Source of the DNA: a marine gamma proteobacterium HTCC2148
Lineage (GTDB): Bacteria; Pseudomonadota; Gammaproteobacteria; Pseudomonadales; Halieaceae
Assembly (NCBI GenBank): GCA_000156295.1
Contig: DS999224.1
Coordinates: forward strand, 8,398 to 72,397
Length of the DNA: 64,000 bases
Reading direction: 5' to 3'
Numbering within the stretch: the stretch's first letter is position 1; each line of letters starts with the position of its first letter. The position numbers were made by a program, and so were the translations under genes. Positions 44,193-55,272 of the stretch are shown here, in pieces. The notes under the pieces were generated by a model, which saw nothing but the letters and a program-made list of their open reading frames with translations, did not search any database and was not told where the DNA came from.

Positions 44193-45635
44193 TCAGGAAG
44201 ACGCCACCCAATTGCCATGAAATCCCGGAGGAATGCGGTGCGGCAAGTGTATAATCGCCTGCGCTTCGCCCAAAAAGTCATCCGCGTTGAGCACTTGTAG
44301 TTCAGTAGTTTCCTGACCCATATCGATCACCAGGCCAATCAACCAGCCTTCATCTTCACCGCTAGTAGCACTGCGTGGAACAAAAACAAATTCGCCAGGG
44401 TGACGATTATCTCCAAAATGACGGCTCAATGTTGCCCCCGATCTGAGATCATGCTTGAACAATTCGCTACCCGCCATATCGAGTCGATCCTCCTCACCGA
44501 CCAGTGCAACGGTATAGACATATTGATAATCCTGTGTCGTCAGTCGTTCATCATAGCGCGGAAATTCTTGCGCCTTGTTGTTGGTTATTTTGCGATCCAC
44601 CCTCTGGCTTTTCGGATCAACTGTCCAGCGTTCCAATCGAGACCAAGTGCCGCCCGGACCAAAAGTTGTACGCGCATAGGTGCTTTCATGCACCACAACA
44701 TCGACAATCACTTTGTCATCGGCGGTCTCAAAAGCATTGGCCGGATGATACACATAGCATGGATCAACATCGCACCAGATGGTGTCTGCGCCGGAACCAT
44801 TTTTAGGGCAGAGGCCAACTCGCGCTTTATGATCCGGATTCCAGTCGTAAGGGAAATCAAAACCAGCAAGCATTCGCTTTACTGAGAAAGTCGCCGGTAG
44901 ATCGAAAACCAACACAAAGTTATCGGTGATTTGACAATCATGGACTGAAGGGCCGTGTTGCACTTTGATTGGCTCCTCGCGTTTAACCAATCCATCGGTG
45001 CCAAGCACAACGTGCCAGATCGTGTTCATCACCGGCGCGTCATAAACAATTGCATGCGCTTCGCCGGTTTTTGGATCAACATGGGGATGAGCGGAAAAGC
45101 CATGATGGAGCGTGCCATCAAATGGGTTATGCGCAATAGTGTCGAGCTCTTCGTTTAGTTCCACCGGAAAACTACCAGCTTCAACAATCGCAAAAGTCCG
45201 CCCGTTGAGACCAATGACATTCGTGTTGGCGTTATCGCTGCGCGGGTTGCGGATTCCCGGCTTGCGATCTTCGCCCAAGGCATCGCTGACTTGATTGGAA
45301 CGCACCCAGCGGTTGCGGTACCACTCGGCCTTGCCATCAACGATGCGTACCCCATGGGTCATGCCATCGCCGATAAACCAATGGTAGCTGGCTTCATCCG
45401 GCGCGGTCACCGGGTTGGGACCAATGCGCAAATAACGTCCATCCAGCTGCGTTGGAATAGAGCCTTCGACTGTCAGATTTTCAAGCGTCAACTCTTCCGT
45501 CATCGGTTTGTGAATGCCGGTCAAATAGGGATGGCCACCTTCGGGAGCAGTCATCCGTTTGCGATTGAAGTTTGCTACAGCGCCGATCACGGGGGTAAAT
45601 GCAGAACGGATAGTCTTTTCAATAACGGAAGCCAT
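44193..45635 (-). CDS. Carotenoid cleavage oxygenase (RPE65/lignostilbene dioxygenase family)
   Basis: 480 residues from ATG 45635, with AAGGAA 8 nt upstream. Family hallmarks are PEGGHPYLTGIHKPM, GRYLRIGPNP and the four iron-binding histidines, in HHGFSAHPHVD, VQHGPSVHDCQIT, YVYHPANAFE and the final GFHGNWV. The enzyme holds Fe(II) in a seven-bladed propeller and cleaves a C=C double bond of a carotenoid or a stilbene-like aromatic with O2. There is no signal peptide, so it is cytoplasmic or membrane-adjacent. It sits between IS remnants with no partner gene. Confidence 0.94.
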   Translation of the reverse strand: MASVIEKTIRSAFTPVIGAVANFNRKRMTAPEGGHPYLTGIHKPMTEELTLENLTVEGSIPTQLDGRYLRIGPNPVTAPDEASYHWFIGDGMTHGVRIVDGKAEWYRNRWVRSNQVSDALGEDRKPGIRNPRSDNANTNVIGLNGRTFAIVEAGSFPVELNEELDTIAHNPFDGTLHHGFSAHPHVDPKTGEAHAIVYDAPVMNTIWHVVLGTDGLVKREEPIKVQHGPSVHDCQITDNFVLVFDLPATFSVKRMLAGFDFPYDWNPDHKARVGLCPKNGSGADTIWCDVDPCYVYHPANAFETADDKVIVDVVVHESTYARTTFGPGGTWSRLERWTVDPKSQRVDRKITNNKAQEFPRYDERLTTQDYQYVYTVALVGEEDRLDMAGSELFKHDLRSGATLSRHFGDNRHPGEFVFVPRSATSGEDEGWLIGLVIDMGQETTELQVLNADDFLGEAQAIIHLPHRIPPGFHGNWVASS

Positions 45636-45844
45636 GAAATTTTTCCTTAATTTGTCCAAATATCGGCAAAGTTCGTGATAGTCATTGCCAGCAAAATAAT
45701 CCCACCCGGATGGGTTTTGTCGCTAACGTGCCTTTTGTTGCGTTAGCGATAAAGCGGCTCCAAAAAAACCTGTCCATTCAACACACTATGAGCAAGCTCA
45801 ACGATTAGACCATGAGCGTTCGTCAGTATAAGTAATATAAATGA

Positions 45845-46040
45845 AGTATTGTTAAGAAATCGACCCGCATTCGTGACTGCCCATGCTGGTGTATCAAATT
45901 TATTCAACCTGGGTGCGCACAGGGTTGACGCTGAACATGATCGATATCTGCGGGTGAGTGTGTTTACAGAATGGGGTAGGGCGGTTGCTTGAGTGGCCAT
46001 CGCTAATTATCATTGACCTCAAAAGTTAATTCGTCGGAAC
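45845..46040 (+). mobile_element. IS6-like remnant, right end
   Basis: The frame HAGVSNLFNLGAHRVDAEHD through FTEWGRAVA and the stop at 45990-45992 match the transposase C-terminus (SNLFKLGRHLIQAEHYRDLR) of the 58-kb copy. The terminal repeat TTGACCTCAAAAGTTAATTCGTCGGAACC (split here: TTGACCTCAAAAGTT then AATTCGTCGGAACC) spans 46013-46040. Confidence 0.85.
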
Positions 46041-46114
46041 CATGCCAAGGGTTTTTCCGTCTAGCGGTGTCGCAAGCGATGCACGTTGGAAACAGTAGAT
46101 GCAGGCAAACTAGT

Positions 46115-46546
46115 ATGAATTTGAATTTACGAGGTTTATTACTGCCGCTCATGCTGATTGCCTGCGGTATCGTCGTGGCCCAAGAGGATGGCACTCTGCC
46201 CCCGGGAGCCACGCGACTGTCTACCGAAGAAATCCAGCGATTGTTCTCTGGTGTTCGCGACGATGCCGAGGTTCAGGATCTCATCAGGACCAGGGCCGTC
46301 AACGAATGGCTCAGCGACGGCAGTTTTGTGAATCGTTGGAGCAATGCGGAACGCTCGGGAGAAGTGCGTGGACGCTGGTGGGCCGAGGATGATCGGCGTT
46401 GCATCGTGATCACTGGCGGATTGCCCGACCGAGAAGGTATCGAGAGCTGTGGACCGCTGTACCGGGAGCAGGATCTCTTCTATTCAGTCAACCAGGACGG
46501 CAGCGTGCACGGAATTCACCGACTGAGCCCGCTGCGAGCAGAGTAG
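46115..46546 (+). CDS. Exported protein with DUF995-like features
   Basis: 143 residues from ATG 46115. A hydrophobic signal ends near VVAQ or at a possible lipobox LIAC, so it may be a lipoprotein. The mature part has TRLSTEEIQRLFSGV, a segment RWWAEDDRRCIVITGG and a Cys pair (RCIV / ESCGPLY), which resembles the DUF995 group of small periplasmic proteins, but I cannot confirm it. The gene starts 75 bp after an IS right end. Its in-frame upstream extension reaches into that IS end and is not likely to be translated. Confidence 0.55.
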   Translation: MNLNLRGLLLPLMLIACGIVVAQEDGTLPPGATRLSTEEIQRLFSGVRDDAEVQDLIRTRAVNEWLSDGSFVNRWSNAERSGEVRGRWWAEDDRRCIVITGGLPDREGIESCGPLYREQDLFYSVNQDGSVHGIHRLSPLRAE

Positions 46547-46588
46547 TCCCTGTGTGTAGGTTTGGATTCAAAATTGACACCCCGTTTG

Positions 46589-46660
46589 GGTACTGTCAGC
46601 TTAAGTCTCAGGTATGGAGATGTCGAAGATGCACTGGCTCGGCGAGGCATTAATGCATTC
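46589..46660 (+). mobile_element. IS6-like remnant with left repeat joined to an internal piece
   Basis: GGTACTGTCAGCTTAA matches the left terminal repeat. It then runs straight into a frame encoding LSLRYGDVEDALARRGIN, which is normally about 100 bp further inside. An internal deletion is therefore recorded in the sequence. Confidence 0.7.
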
Positions 46661-46698
46661 AAGGAGGCGACCTGCCTCCCGCTTTGGGGCGTTAAAAT

Positions 46699-47637
46699 CT
46701 AAGGGGCATCTAGCGCTGTCAGCAGCGCTTCAGTAACCACCGAAGCCTGGCCGAAGGTCATGTTGTGATTCGCATCTTCTATCGTAATGAGTTTCAGTTG
46801 CGGTAAATCCTCGGCCATCAGCGCAGCTCCGTCATAGGGAACAATTTCATCAGCAGTTCCCCAGATAGCGGTGACGGGAATATCCGTCGTCCCCAAAACT
46901 TGATAACGCTCCGATAGATCATTCATAGGGTAATTGCGCAGCGTAGACAGCATCGCATCTGTATACCCTTTATAAATGGCCTGCTCCTCGAACTTGGGGA
47001 GCATGTCGTCTGGGGCTCTGCCTGCGCTCACCTCCGCCTCGATATCTGCATACGCATATTGCCTGCCGATAAGTGTGAACAGCCACTCGCCCACTAGCGG
47101 TGCGGTCAATGCCGATCTAGAACCAGCGTCAGGCATATAGCCCGCAGGGGCTATCAACACCAGCTGCTTGATTTCTTCTGGATTAGAGGCGCTGTAATCG
47201 ACCACATTGGCACCGCCCATTGAGTAGCCCACTAACGTCAAAGGGGTTACAAGCTCCAGGCCGGTGATTAATGACGCCAACTCACCTTGGTACAGCGCGG
47301 AATCATAGGGCACTTCAGGACGATCAGAAAAACCACGGCCAAAATGGTCGTAAGTGATTACCTGATAACCCGCTTCCAGCAAATAGGGTGTTACCTGCTC
47401 CCACACAAACTTTGGGGTACTGAAGCCGTGAACCAGGATTATCGCGGGCGCGCCACTATTACCCTCGCGCGTGTATGACAAAACACCCTGTTCAGTCTGC
47501 AGATATAAGCCACCCAATTTGTCGCGTGCATCACCGTCCAACTCCTTCAGTCCGACGCGCGCAAAGACATAAGCTGCCGCTGCAATAATTAGTAAAAGAA
47601 AGGCAGTCCACGCAAGGTATTTTGACCAACGACGCAT
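46699..47637 (-). CDS. Membrane-anchored alpha/beta hydrolase
   Basis: 312 residues. An N-terminal helix (about residues 8-26) anchors it. The hydrolase fold shows ILVHGFSTPKFVWEQV, YDHFGRGFSDRP, the nucleophile GYSMGG (Ser about 143), IWGTADEIVPYDG (acid) and DANHNMTFGQ (His). It is of the MhpC/esterase size with a lid at about 180-220. The substrate is unknown. It stands alone, convergent toward the DUF995-like gene's remnant region. Confidence 0.88.
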   Translation of the reverse strand: MRRWSKYLAWTAFLLLIIAAAAYVFARVGLKELDGDARDKLGGLYLQTEQGVLSYTREGNSGAPAIILVHGFSTPKFVWEQVTPYLLEAGYQVITYDHFGRGFSDRPEVPYDSALYQGELASLITGLELVTPLTLVGYSMGGANVVDYSASNPEEIKQLVLIAPAGYMPDAGSRSALTAPLVGEWLFTLIGRQYAYADIEAEVSAGRAPDDMLPKFEEQAIYKGYTDAMLSTLRNYPMNDLSERYQVLGTTDIPVTAIWGTADEIVPYDGAALMAEDLPQLKLITIEDANHNMTFGQASVVTEALLTALDAP

Positions 47638-47714
47638 TACAAAGCTTCACTGAGACGAGGGCCAAAAGCATAGCATAGTGCCCGCACAAGGATCATCCGA
47701 TGAATGCTCAGGCA

Positions 47715-47990
47715 GGTACTGCCAAATTAAGTCACCATGATATCGAGGCTCTTTTTGCGGAACAGGGCATCACTGTCAACCGCGAAGCAATTCGTCTCTG
47801 GTGTATAAAATTCAGAGCGTTCTATACCCGCCGATTGACGCGAGAGCACCGAGGCTGCGGCGATATTTTTTATACTGATGAAGTCTTCGCAGGTGTGCCA
47901 GACCATTCAAATCAATGGCAAACAACATTTTTTCTGGCGGGCAGTACATCAGGAGGTCGCAGTGGTTGATTTACTCTCCGGGCTGAACGT
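47715..47990 (+). mobile_element. IS6-like remnant, internal part of the transposase
   Basis: SHHDIEALFAEQGITVNREA, then IRLWCIKFRAFYTRRLTREH, RGCGDIFYTDEVF and VDLLSGLN correspond to the middle of the IS6 transposase, including the first catalytic Asp region. No ends seen. The other catalytic residues are missing. Confidence 0.82.
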
Positions 47991-48045
47991 GGTGGGGCAA
48001 CTAAGCTGGCGATAACGCACTGTTAGTTGCCCGGCTGGGAGGTCG

Positions 48046-49962
48046 CTACTTTGGGGAGTACCAGATCGGAGAGGTATAGGCGCGCTCCTGAGCGACCAAT
48101 TTTGCCTCTTTGGGTATCTCAGCTCCCAGTCTCACTTTGTCATACAGGACCCAGCGAGGTGTGGGAATTTCCATGACGCGCACGTAGTAGAACGCCGATT
48201 CTTTCGCATCAAAATCAGGATCTGTCCAGACAGCGCTTAATTGCCCGTCACCAATGCTATTACTCCAGGTCGCCGTTTTGAGGTCCACTGTATTGCCAAC
48301 TGCTTGCTTGCAGCGCCCATTCTTGCCGATCTTGCGACCGTCAGAGACTGCGACATCGTAGACCCTTTCATGGGTTTCACCCTTGGCATCCATCCAACCT
48401 TTAATGACCTGAGCGCGATCGAGGTTGCCACTTAGAGGGTCCATGCTGGCCTGGATCATAAAGTTGGGGGCGTTGGCGCTGGCTTGTTTCAGGTCGCCAC
48501 CCATGGGTACACCCTTGGCGTAACCGATAGCCACCGAGTCACTGGAATGGACATCTTTCTCGTCGAAGTCCCAACCGCCGAAGAAGCGAACTGTCATGCG
48601 CGGACCGGTGGTGGCGTAAGTTTCCTTGCGCTCCATAGCGTCAAACAGTGCGGTACGGGTGTTTTCATGGGCCCAGATACCCGTGTAGCCAGAAGCGACC
48701 AGCATATAGCCGGGAATCTCACCAAGATCAGACTTTATGAAGGGATGGCTTATTCGGTCAGCACTGGGCTCGACACTGGTAGATTTACCAAAGAAGTTAT
48801 CCTCATCAGCAGTGGCCAGTGCGGTATGGCTGTCTGTTGCGCCACCAACACCAAACTTGTAGGGGTTAACGCCGAACTTTTTCTCCAGCTGCAAACCTAG
48901 CTTGAGGGCAGATCGACCGTACTCGCCGGCCAACATTTTCTCGGTCTTGAGTTCACTCAGGTCCAGGTTGCCCACCGCCCAGTTCTCATAGTCGGCGAAG
49001 TCATCGTCAGGAGAAAGTGTGGGGTGGGCTTCGCCATCTCCTTTTATCTGGGTGATTTCATAGTGGGGCTCCCACTTGGCGCGCTGTGTCACATATTCTT
49101 TATCAACTACGCCGCCGTGATAGGTTTCTTCGGTAGGAAACATCCAGCCGTTGGACAGGTTGCCGTTATGTGCAAAAGCAAATACACGACCACCTGTTTT
49201 GCTTTCATAGTTCTCGAGCCAGTTATATAAGTATTTGGGGTCGGTGCTACCTGTGGGTGGCTGCGTGGTTGCAGGGTCTACCTGCAGTGCCTTATCGGCA
49301 TTGTCGCGGAAGATAACATTTCGGTGCAGGTTGAAACCTTTGGGTACAGAAGTCCACTCATAGCCAATAAAGGCGGTAAACAATCCAGGCTCATTGTGTA
49401 GCTCTGCGTTATCGACAATCTCTTTCCAGACCTTGGTGAATACCTTTGACCCAGGGCTGTAGTCAGCAACTAATTGCTCAGGCACAGTCATCTGCGAGAA
49501 GTTCTGGATAAGGTCAAATGCCGCTTCGCCTGCAGCCTGACCGCCCTTCTTGAAGGCGTCGTGCCACTCCTTGCCCTTGGCATTGGCCAAGATATTGGGA
49601 GTCCCCTTTTTGATGTCTGTAGCGATGCCCATCATGTCAGAATGATCGGCGACTACCATCCAGTCCAGAGGTCGGGCCAGTTGCACCGGTATTCCGGTAG
49701 AGGCAGTTATCTTTTCACCTCTGGCTAGACGATAGGCCTCGTCAGGGCCCAGAATATTGCCGAACAAGCCCGCGTCCAGCGATAAACCCGTGTGCAGGTG
49801 GGAGTCGCCCCAGTAGACGTTGGTGGCGTGGGTGGTATTGGCAGGCGGGGAGTATTTTTTTGCCGCTTCGGTCGGCCCCTCAGACGATGCAGCTACCTGC
49901 GCCGCTGCGGCTGCAAGCGCAATAGTGAGTAAAGAGTGTCTTGCTAATTTTAGTGTATTCAT
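48046..49962 (-). CDS. DUF3604 family exported protein (PHP/phosphoesterase-like)
   Basis: About 638 residues from ATG 49962 (AGGA 6 nt upstream; ATG 49965 is equally near). A signal peptide ends near QVAASSE. The family hallmarks [59 protein letters not shown] and [15 protein letters not shown] give a histidine-rich metal site like PHP-domain phosphoesterases. Members are widespread in marine gammaproteobacteria near TonB receptors, but their reaction is unknown. A 57-residue upstream reading frame to 50133 is not needed. Confidence 0.9.
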   Translation of the reverse strand: MNTLKLARHSLLTIALAAAAAQVAASSEGPTEAAKKYSPPANTTHATNVYWGDSHLHTGLSLDAGLFGNILGPDEAYRLARGEKITASTGIPVQLARPLDWMVVADHSDMMGIATDIKKGTPNILANAKGKEWHDAFKKGGQAAGEAAFDLIQNFSQMTVPEQLVADYSPGSKVFTKVWKEIVDNAELHNEPGLFTAFIGYEWTSVPKGFNLHRNVIFRDNADKALQVDPATTQPPTGSTDPKYLYNWLENYESKTGGRVFAFAHNGNLSNGWMFPTEETYHGGVVDKEYVTQRAKWEPHYEITQIKGDGEAHPTLSPDDDFADYENWAVGNLDLSELKTEKMLAGEYGRSALKLGLQLEKKFGVNPYKFGVGGATDSHTALATADEDNFFGKSTSVEPSADRISHPFIKSDLGEIPGYMLVASGYTGIWAHENTRTALFDAMERKETYATTGPRMTVRFFGGWDFDEKDVHSSDSVAIGYAKGVPMGGDLKQASANAPNFMIQASMDPLSGNLDRAQVIKGWMDAKGETHERVYDVAVSDGRKIGKNGRCKQAVGNTVDLKTATWSNSIGDGQLSAVWTDPDFDAKESAFYYVRVMEIPTPRWVLYDKVRLGAEIPKEAKLVAQERAYTSPIWYSPK

Positions 49963-50135
49963 CATTATTCCTGATAATGGTGCGATCGCTTTTTCGTTAT
50001 TCACGTGGACCTGAATCTGGCCCCTGTTGCGTCGATGGACGTTACAATAGTACATGATTGCAGGTAACGCAGAAGTAAAGGATAGAGAAAAGGCCAAACT
50101 TATCTGCGACTTCATGCAGAGGGTGCCGACCAAGT

Positions 50136-52418
50136 CTACTGACGCATTTCAAGGGCGCGACGCTCCGATGTTTCCCAGACTCTGATATAACCTTCGGCTG
50201 AACGAAACAGGGGCTCCAACGCCTCGTCACTGACTCCATCCCGACGGACCTCTTCAATGTACTCGGCTACTAAACCCAGGTGCACCATGCCCTCGGTATT
50301 AAAATCGAGTACACGTTCACCCACCAATGGCTGCTCTAGTGTGATATCACCGGCGAAGGACTTAAAGGGGTAGGTAATTGGGTCGCTCTGAGGCTGCGAA
50401 CAGTTGGCCAATTCGCCAAAGCGCGGTTTTGGGTAACCGGCAAATCCATTCAGATCGAATCCAAACCCGAGGCCGGGATAGGCGTTTTTCTCTTTCATCA
50501 GCGCCAGGCGCCGCTGAAAGCTATCATCGGTGGTCGCAGCTACTTCTGGGTCGCGACAGCGGCCAAAGCCACTGGTAGACACACCGCCTAGCTCATACAG
50601 CAGGCCATTGTAGTCGCGACCGTGGGTGCCTACTGCGGGATATTCGTTTTCCACGAGGATTTCGTAGGCCCGCTTGTAGCTGCGCCGAGAAAAGTGATCT
50701 ACCTCCATCACCATGCCTCGCTTCATCATCTCGCTCATCAGGAATTCACCCAGTGGTGTGAGACCGTGATTCTGGCAGTACTCCCCTTCGAGTGAACCGC
50801 CAGAAAGCAGCCCTACAGACTGGAAGAAAAATCCCACGGGATCAGCATCGAAATCCTCGGGGTTTACGGGCGGCATCGAATCAAACTCGTCCCTGGGTTG
50901 GTTGAGTTCTGCAAAGTTCACACCGCCCCGGTCAAAACCGCCATCGTAATTCAGGAACTCATCCGGGCAGAGTACGAAGTTGGAATAATGACCTGTGTGG
51001 GCGTAATTGCCGATATCGCTGACCCGCCGGTCGCCGTCGCCAGCGGAAAAGCCGTTATCCATTTTGTGGACCGGAAACAGCACCCGCACCCCCTTGCCAT
51101 GGTATTCATCGAGCTTATCCAGCACATCTTGCTCGGAGCAGCGCTCAAAAGCGCCGCGGGGGGAGAGAAAGCAGTCGAACAAATCGGACGTCTCAATGCC
51201 AAGGACTACCGCCAGGTTGCCGGCGCTGATCTCTGCTCTCGCCGCCTCTGGCGTCAAGACAATACGAAACCAGCCCTCACCGGGGCCACCCGACTGAGCG
51301 TCAATATAGCGTTCCATGTCATAGGTAGCCTCAATGATCCTGTCTACTGCCACCATGTCATTACAGTCGTAGCGGTTGGCCTGAGCACCTACTGCTGTGG
51401 TCAACTGGCAGAGAGTCTCCTGGGTGGTGGCATGCTGTACTACCAGCCGTAAGCCCGATAGATAAGCCCGCTCAAGCCACGTGTAATACTGCATTTGATG
51501 GGTCGAACTGAAGGGTGCATTGGGCCAGTCAGTAAACTGGGGGTAGCCCTCGGTATCGTGGTTTTTTTCCGGTAGTTCCCCGGTGATCAGAGCTGATGCC
51601 AGGCTGAGTATTCCGCCATCACTAAATCCAGACCCCATCAGGTCCTTGCGGCCATCGACTCCGTGAGAAAGAGCACAATTTGGCAGGGCGTGTTCCACCC
51701 CTAACGGATGAAATGGCGCGCCGTGGAATACTCCGCCACCGCCGAAGGCCAAATTGGTAAACAGGTGCGAGTGGCTGTCGACAAAACCGAACAGGTCGCC
51801 ATCTTCAAATTCAGTCACATCGATCTCACCGGACGCATTGACCGTCAATTCAGGAAAATCTGCGCAGTCGGACTGGGCCATAAAATCGAGGTCGGCGGCT
51901 TGGGCCTCGGGCACCAGCGTGCCATCTGCCGCGATAAATGCTCCGCTCTTGATGTGCTGCAGGCGAAAGCGCCCATCTTCTACGGCAAATAATTGCCACT
52001 CACCCTCGGATTGCATGCGGTCCTCGATAACCACTGTGCCGTCGACCTCATTGGTATCAGAGGTAAGCGACATCTGGCGCAACAGACCCTGTCCATCGGA
52101 TACCAGGTAACCCCGGTCCTGGTCATACACCAGATATTTTCCGAGATCTGATGGACGCAACAGAAAGCGACCGGCGACGTTCACATCGGTAATATCTGCG
52201 GTATAGGTGTCATCGGCAAATGCTGCGCCAATAAACTTGTTCCCGGCATCGGGGGAAATTGAGTAACAACCATTCGCAACGGCAAACACGGCATTTGCAT
52301 CGGCCGGCGTTGGGGTTTCTACAAGAGGTGCATCTCTACTGTCGCTACCATCACTACAACCCACTGCAGCAAGCGCTATTGCGCTGGCAATCGTCCACCG
52401 AAATATAGAAAAACTCAT
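50136..52418 (-). CDS. Amidohydrolase/M19-like lipoprotein
   Basis: 760 residues. A lipoprotein signal (LAAVGCSDG, lipobox AVGC) anchors it in a membrane. The first 195 residues are a beta-rich domain of the ricin/CBM type not confidently assigned. From about residue 210 a metal-dependent hydrolase begins: [12 protein letters not shown] (HxH), [35 protein letters not shown] and [10 protein letters not shown]. The layout most resembles membrane dipeptidase-like (M19) amidohydrolases extended with a long internal loop. It lies 173 bp upstream of the DUF3604 gene on the same strand, so they may be co-expressed. Substrate unknown. Confidence 0.72.
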   Translation of the reverse strand: MSFSIFRWTIASAIALAAVGCSDGSDSRDAPLVETPTPADANAVFAVANGCYSISPDAGNKFIGAAFADDTYTADITDVNVAGRFLLRPSDLGKYLVYDQDRGYLVSDGQGLLRQMSLTSDTNEVDGTVVIEDRMQSEGEWQLFAVEDGRFRLQHIKSGAFIAADGTLVPEAQAADLDFMAQSDCADFPELTVNASGEIDVTEFEDGDLFGFVDSHSHLFTNLAFGGGGVFHGAPFHPLGVEHALPNCALSHGVDGRKDLMGSGFSDGGILSLASALITGELPEKNHDTEGYPQFTDWPNAPFSSTHQMQYYTWLERAYLSGLRLVVQHATTQETLCQLTTAVGAQANRYDCNDMVAVDRIIEATYDMERYIDAQSGGPGEGWFRIVLTPEAARAEISAGNLAVVLGIETSDLFDCFLSPRGAFERCSEQDVLDKLDEYHGKGVRVLFPVHKMDNGFSAGDGDRRVSDIGNYAHTGHYSNFVLCPDEFLNYDGGFDRGGVNFAELNQPRDEFDSMPPVNPEDFDADPVGFFFQSVGLLSGGSLEGEYCQNHGLTPLGEFLMSEMMKRGMVMEVDHFSRRSYKRAYEILVENEYPAVGTHGRDYNGLLYELGGVSTSGFGRCRDPEVAATTDDSFQRRLALMKEKNAYPGLGFGFDLNGFAGYPKPRFGELANCSQPQSDPITYPFKSFAGDITLEQPLVGERVLDFNTEGMVHLGLVAEYIEEVRRDGVSDEALEPLFRSAEGYIRVWETSERRALEMRQ

Positions 52419-53028
52419 ACCTAATATGTCCGCTAGCTATTTGTTAATTTGTTCCCGAAGGCCTGATATTACGCTACGCAAAGGCAGCCTAAGTTGCGCA
52501 TCATGAGTACATTTACAGTGTTGCTCATTGATGAATAATGCCAGATATTGTTCATTACCACAGCCAAAATTCTAATCATTGGGGAGCAATCACATGAGCC
52601 GACGAGGGGGTCATGGAGCGGGGGATGAGTGGTGCGATATTCCGACGATTCAAGTCTGTTGGGTAAGGCGGTTGTTTGATATTAGGCCGCAGACTCCTGC
52701 GGATTCAATTCGTTAAATTGTCGATACTTGTTGCCTTGGCGACGCGTTCCGGTAGCTGATCAGGCTGGTCGAGTGGGCGGATGGCGCCTTTTTGGTTTAT
52801 CTCCTCCTCAATTACCCGTATAGGCAAATAGCGCCCTTTTGCAGTTTTGCCCACAAGATCCGGCTTTTTTCACCTATACTCTGTAGTGTTGGCCGTTAAC
52901 GACCGACTGAATTGAATGGCTGAAAGACCAGACTCCACGCAAAACCCAAAGCCTGGCCTATCGAGTTTACGTTCCACACGAGGACTGAGCCTCTGGTATA
53001 GAGGTCCAGACAAGTGTAAGGAGAACAC
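52419..53028. other. 610-bp gap upstream of the vWA operon
   Basis: No gene found. Around 52650-52672 a TGGGTAAGGCGGTTGTTTGA resembles the last codons of the IS6-like transposase with one base lost, but no terminal repeat follows. The operon promoter should lie in the last 150 bp; AAGGAG precedes the first start codon. Confidence 0.35.
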
Positions 53029-55263
53029 ATGCGAGCCGTCTTCAAATCTATTTCTATTGTCATCTTTGGATGTCTGCTCAGCATGACATCACTGGGGCAA
53101 ACGGGCCTGGACCAGCGCACCGTCATTCTGTTTGATCGCTCTGCCAGCATGTTGCAATCGCATCAAGGCGCCAGAAAAATTGATTTGGCCAAAAACTTAT
53201 TCCAGGGAATGAGCGAACAGTTTGCCCTGGATCCTCATATGTCCCTGCGTTTTTTTGCTGGCGGCACCAGTTCAAATAAAATGATTGATTGCCAATCCAG
53301 CAAAATTGGCCTGGGGGTGGGCGCAGCCCGGTCAGCCGCAGGTATAAGCAGTATGATAGATAGCATTAATGCTGTGGGACAACAGACTCCGATCACCTAC
53401 GCCTTGGAAAGAGCTCAGCAAGACATGGAGGGATGGCTAGGGCCACGCAAAATTATTCTGATATCCGATGGTCAGGAAACTTGTCAACAAGATCCTGAAA
53501 GTTTGGCAGAAGCATTTTCCGGGGCGGGAATTACTGTCGATACGATAGGTATAGGGCCCCCAGGCAATTTCGCCCAGCTGGGGATGATTGCATTGGCCGG
53601 CGCAGGTGAGTTTCACCTGGCAGAAAATCTAGCTGCTTTGCAGGAAGCCATGGCAACGGCAACAGGTGGAAGCAGCACTGGCGCAGCTCTGCCGATACGG
53701 GTATCAAATGCAACACGACAGCCTCAACCGGCAGCCAGGTCTAAAGAGCTGCCCGCTGCCCTGCCTGATCCCGCCACAAGCACTAAGGTTCCCCTCATTG
53801 CTCTGCCTCCGGTGGCAAAAATGTTGTTACCAGAACCACAAGTCACTACTAACGCTCCAGCTCTGGCGGTAGAGATTATCTTTGATGCCAGTGGCTCCAT
53901 GGCAGCTCGCCTGCAAGGACAAACCAAGCTTAGTCTGGCCCGGCGAGCGCTAGCAGCTGCAGTGCCCGGGCTTGAAAACCCTTCGATTTTGGTTGGCATG
54001 CGCGCCTACGGTTTTGATCAAAGTCTGAATAAGACCCCTGATGCCTCCTGCCCCAACACCGAACTAGTGCTACCGTTTACCGCTAACAGGCAAGCAACGG
54101 CCATTAACCGTACGGCGGATGCGCTAAGTGCATACGGCTACACTCCAATCGCTGACTCGCTGACATTAGCCGGTCATGATTTACTGGCCATAGACGCTCA
54201 AAAGCACATGATTATCCTGATATCCGATGGAGAGGAGACCTGCGGGGGCTTCCCCGCAGCGGTAGCCGCCAACCTGCGTTCGCTAGGCATCGACTTGCAG
54301 ACTCACGTAATAGGTTTTGATCTTGATGCCACTGCGCAACAACAAATGCAGGCTATTGCCAGCGCCGGTGGTGGCCAGTATTTTGACGCAGCCGACGGCG
54401 ATGAATTAGGCGCTAGCCTGATGCGAGTAATCGATTTGGCGCAGGAGGCCGCAGATCCTTGGGATATGCGACATATTCGCCCTGTAAGCGGCGGTCCCAA
54501 TTTGGAGCAAGCCACCGAGTTAACTCCGGGGAATTACACTCTTGATAGGCACTTACCCAAAGGCGAGCAACGCTTTTTTAAGGTAACAACAAAGCTAGCA
54601 CAGCGAGCATTGCTGCGAGGTGTTATCCAGTCGCGTAAGGCGATAATTGGCAACAATGGCGCCAACAGTGAATCTTCCGTGGCCCATGCGGGATTTGAAA
54701 TTAGACTGTTCCGTCCGGATGGTAGCGAAGTAAAAGGTCACTGGGCCAGGGTTTATGGCGCACGTGGCGAACAAGCACATACAACGTATATGGATTTATC
54801 TGGCGAAGGCTTTTACTTTTCGGTCGGCAATCGCTACGACACCGTGAATAAAGATGCCCTATTTGGTCTGCAGATAGACGAAGCAGGCGATCTGCAAGTG
54901 GGACAGGATGCGCCTAAACGAGTCGAACAAGCCCCGAACCTGCCGCTCGATCGACTTGTGGTAGGACATCTTGGATTGGCTGACCGATATGATAGTTATC
55001 GTTCAAACATCAGAGCGGGCGCGACCGAGTTACAGCTAAAAATAAGATTTACCATCGCAGATTTTCGCTACCAAGTGGATATAAGAGACGCTAACACGAA
55101 TAAGCGAATTACTCGGTTGACCCAGCAAACCGGGGCCAGCGATGCAATCATTCCACTGAACAGCGCTACAACAGCGGTAAGCCTGCAAATAAAAGATAAT
55201 AACCCCAGCCTGAACGCAGTATTTTCATCGTATACGCTGAAGTTGAACTACCCCCCTGAATGA
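53029..55263 (+). CDS. Exported double-vWA-domain protein
   Basis: 744 residues. A signal peptide (to about residue 25) is followed by vWA domain 1 with the metal-site motif VILFDRSASM (about 34-43) and LISDGQETC. A Pro/Ala/Lys linker leads to vWA domain 2 with VEIIFDASGSMAARL (about 282-296) and LISDGEETCGG. The last 230 residues (LPKGEQRFFKVTTK, FTIADFRYQVDI) are beta-sandwich-like. Both D-x-S-x-S metal sites are intact, so it should bind partners in a Mg-dependent way. AAGGAG sits 6 nt upstream. It leads a three-gene operon with an NTF2-like and an HExxH protein; spacing is 9-10 bp. Confidence 0.85.
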   Translation: MRAVFKSISIVIFGCLLSMTSLGQTGLDQRTVILFDRSASMLQSHQGARKIDLAKNLFQGMSEQFALDPHMSLRFFAGGTSSNKMIDCQSSKIGLGVGAARSAAGISSMIDSINAVGQQTPITYALERAQQDMEGWLGPRKIILISDGQETCQQDPESLAEAFSGAGITVDTIGIGPPGNFAQLGMIALAGAGEFHLAENLAALQEAMATATGGSSTGAALPIRVSNATRQPQPAARSKELPAALPDPATSTKVPLIALPPVAKMLLPEPQVTTNAPALAVEIIFDASGSMAARLQGQTKLSLARRALAAAVPGLENPSILVGMRAYGFDQSLNKTPDASCPNTELVLPFTANRQATAINRTADALSAYGYTPIADSLTLAGHDLLAIDAQKHMIILISDGEETCGGFPAAVAANLRSLGIDLQTHVIGFDLDATAQQQMQAIASAGGGQYFDAADGDELGASLMRVIDLAQEAADPWDMRHIRPVSGGPNLEQATELTPGNYTLDRHLPKGEQRFFKVTTKLAQRALLRGVIQSRKAIIGNNGANSESSVAHAGFEIRLFRPDGSEVKGHWARVYGARGEQAHTTYMDLSGEGFYFSVGNRYDTVNKDALFGLQIDEAGDLQVGQDAPKRVEQAPNLPLDRLVVGHLGLADRYDSYRSNIRAGATELQLKIRFTIADFRYQVDIRDANTNKRITRLTQQTGASDAIIPLNSATTAVSLQIKDNNPSLNAVFSSYTLKLNYPPE

Positions 55264-55272
55264 GAGGTGAAC

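Noticed and set aside
52650-52672. Possible further IS6-like trace (TGGGTAAGGCGG...)
   Set aside because: Only about 20 bp of likeness and no terminal repeat; too short to claim.
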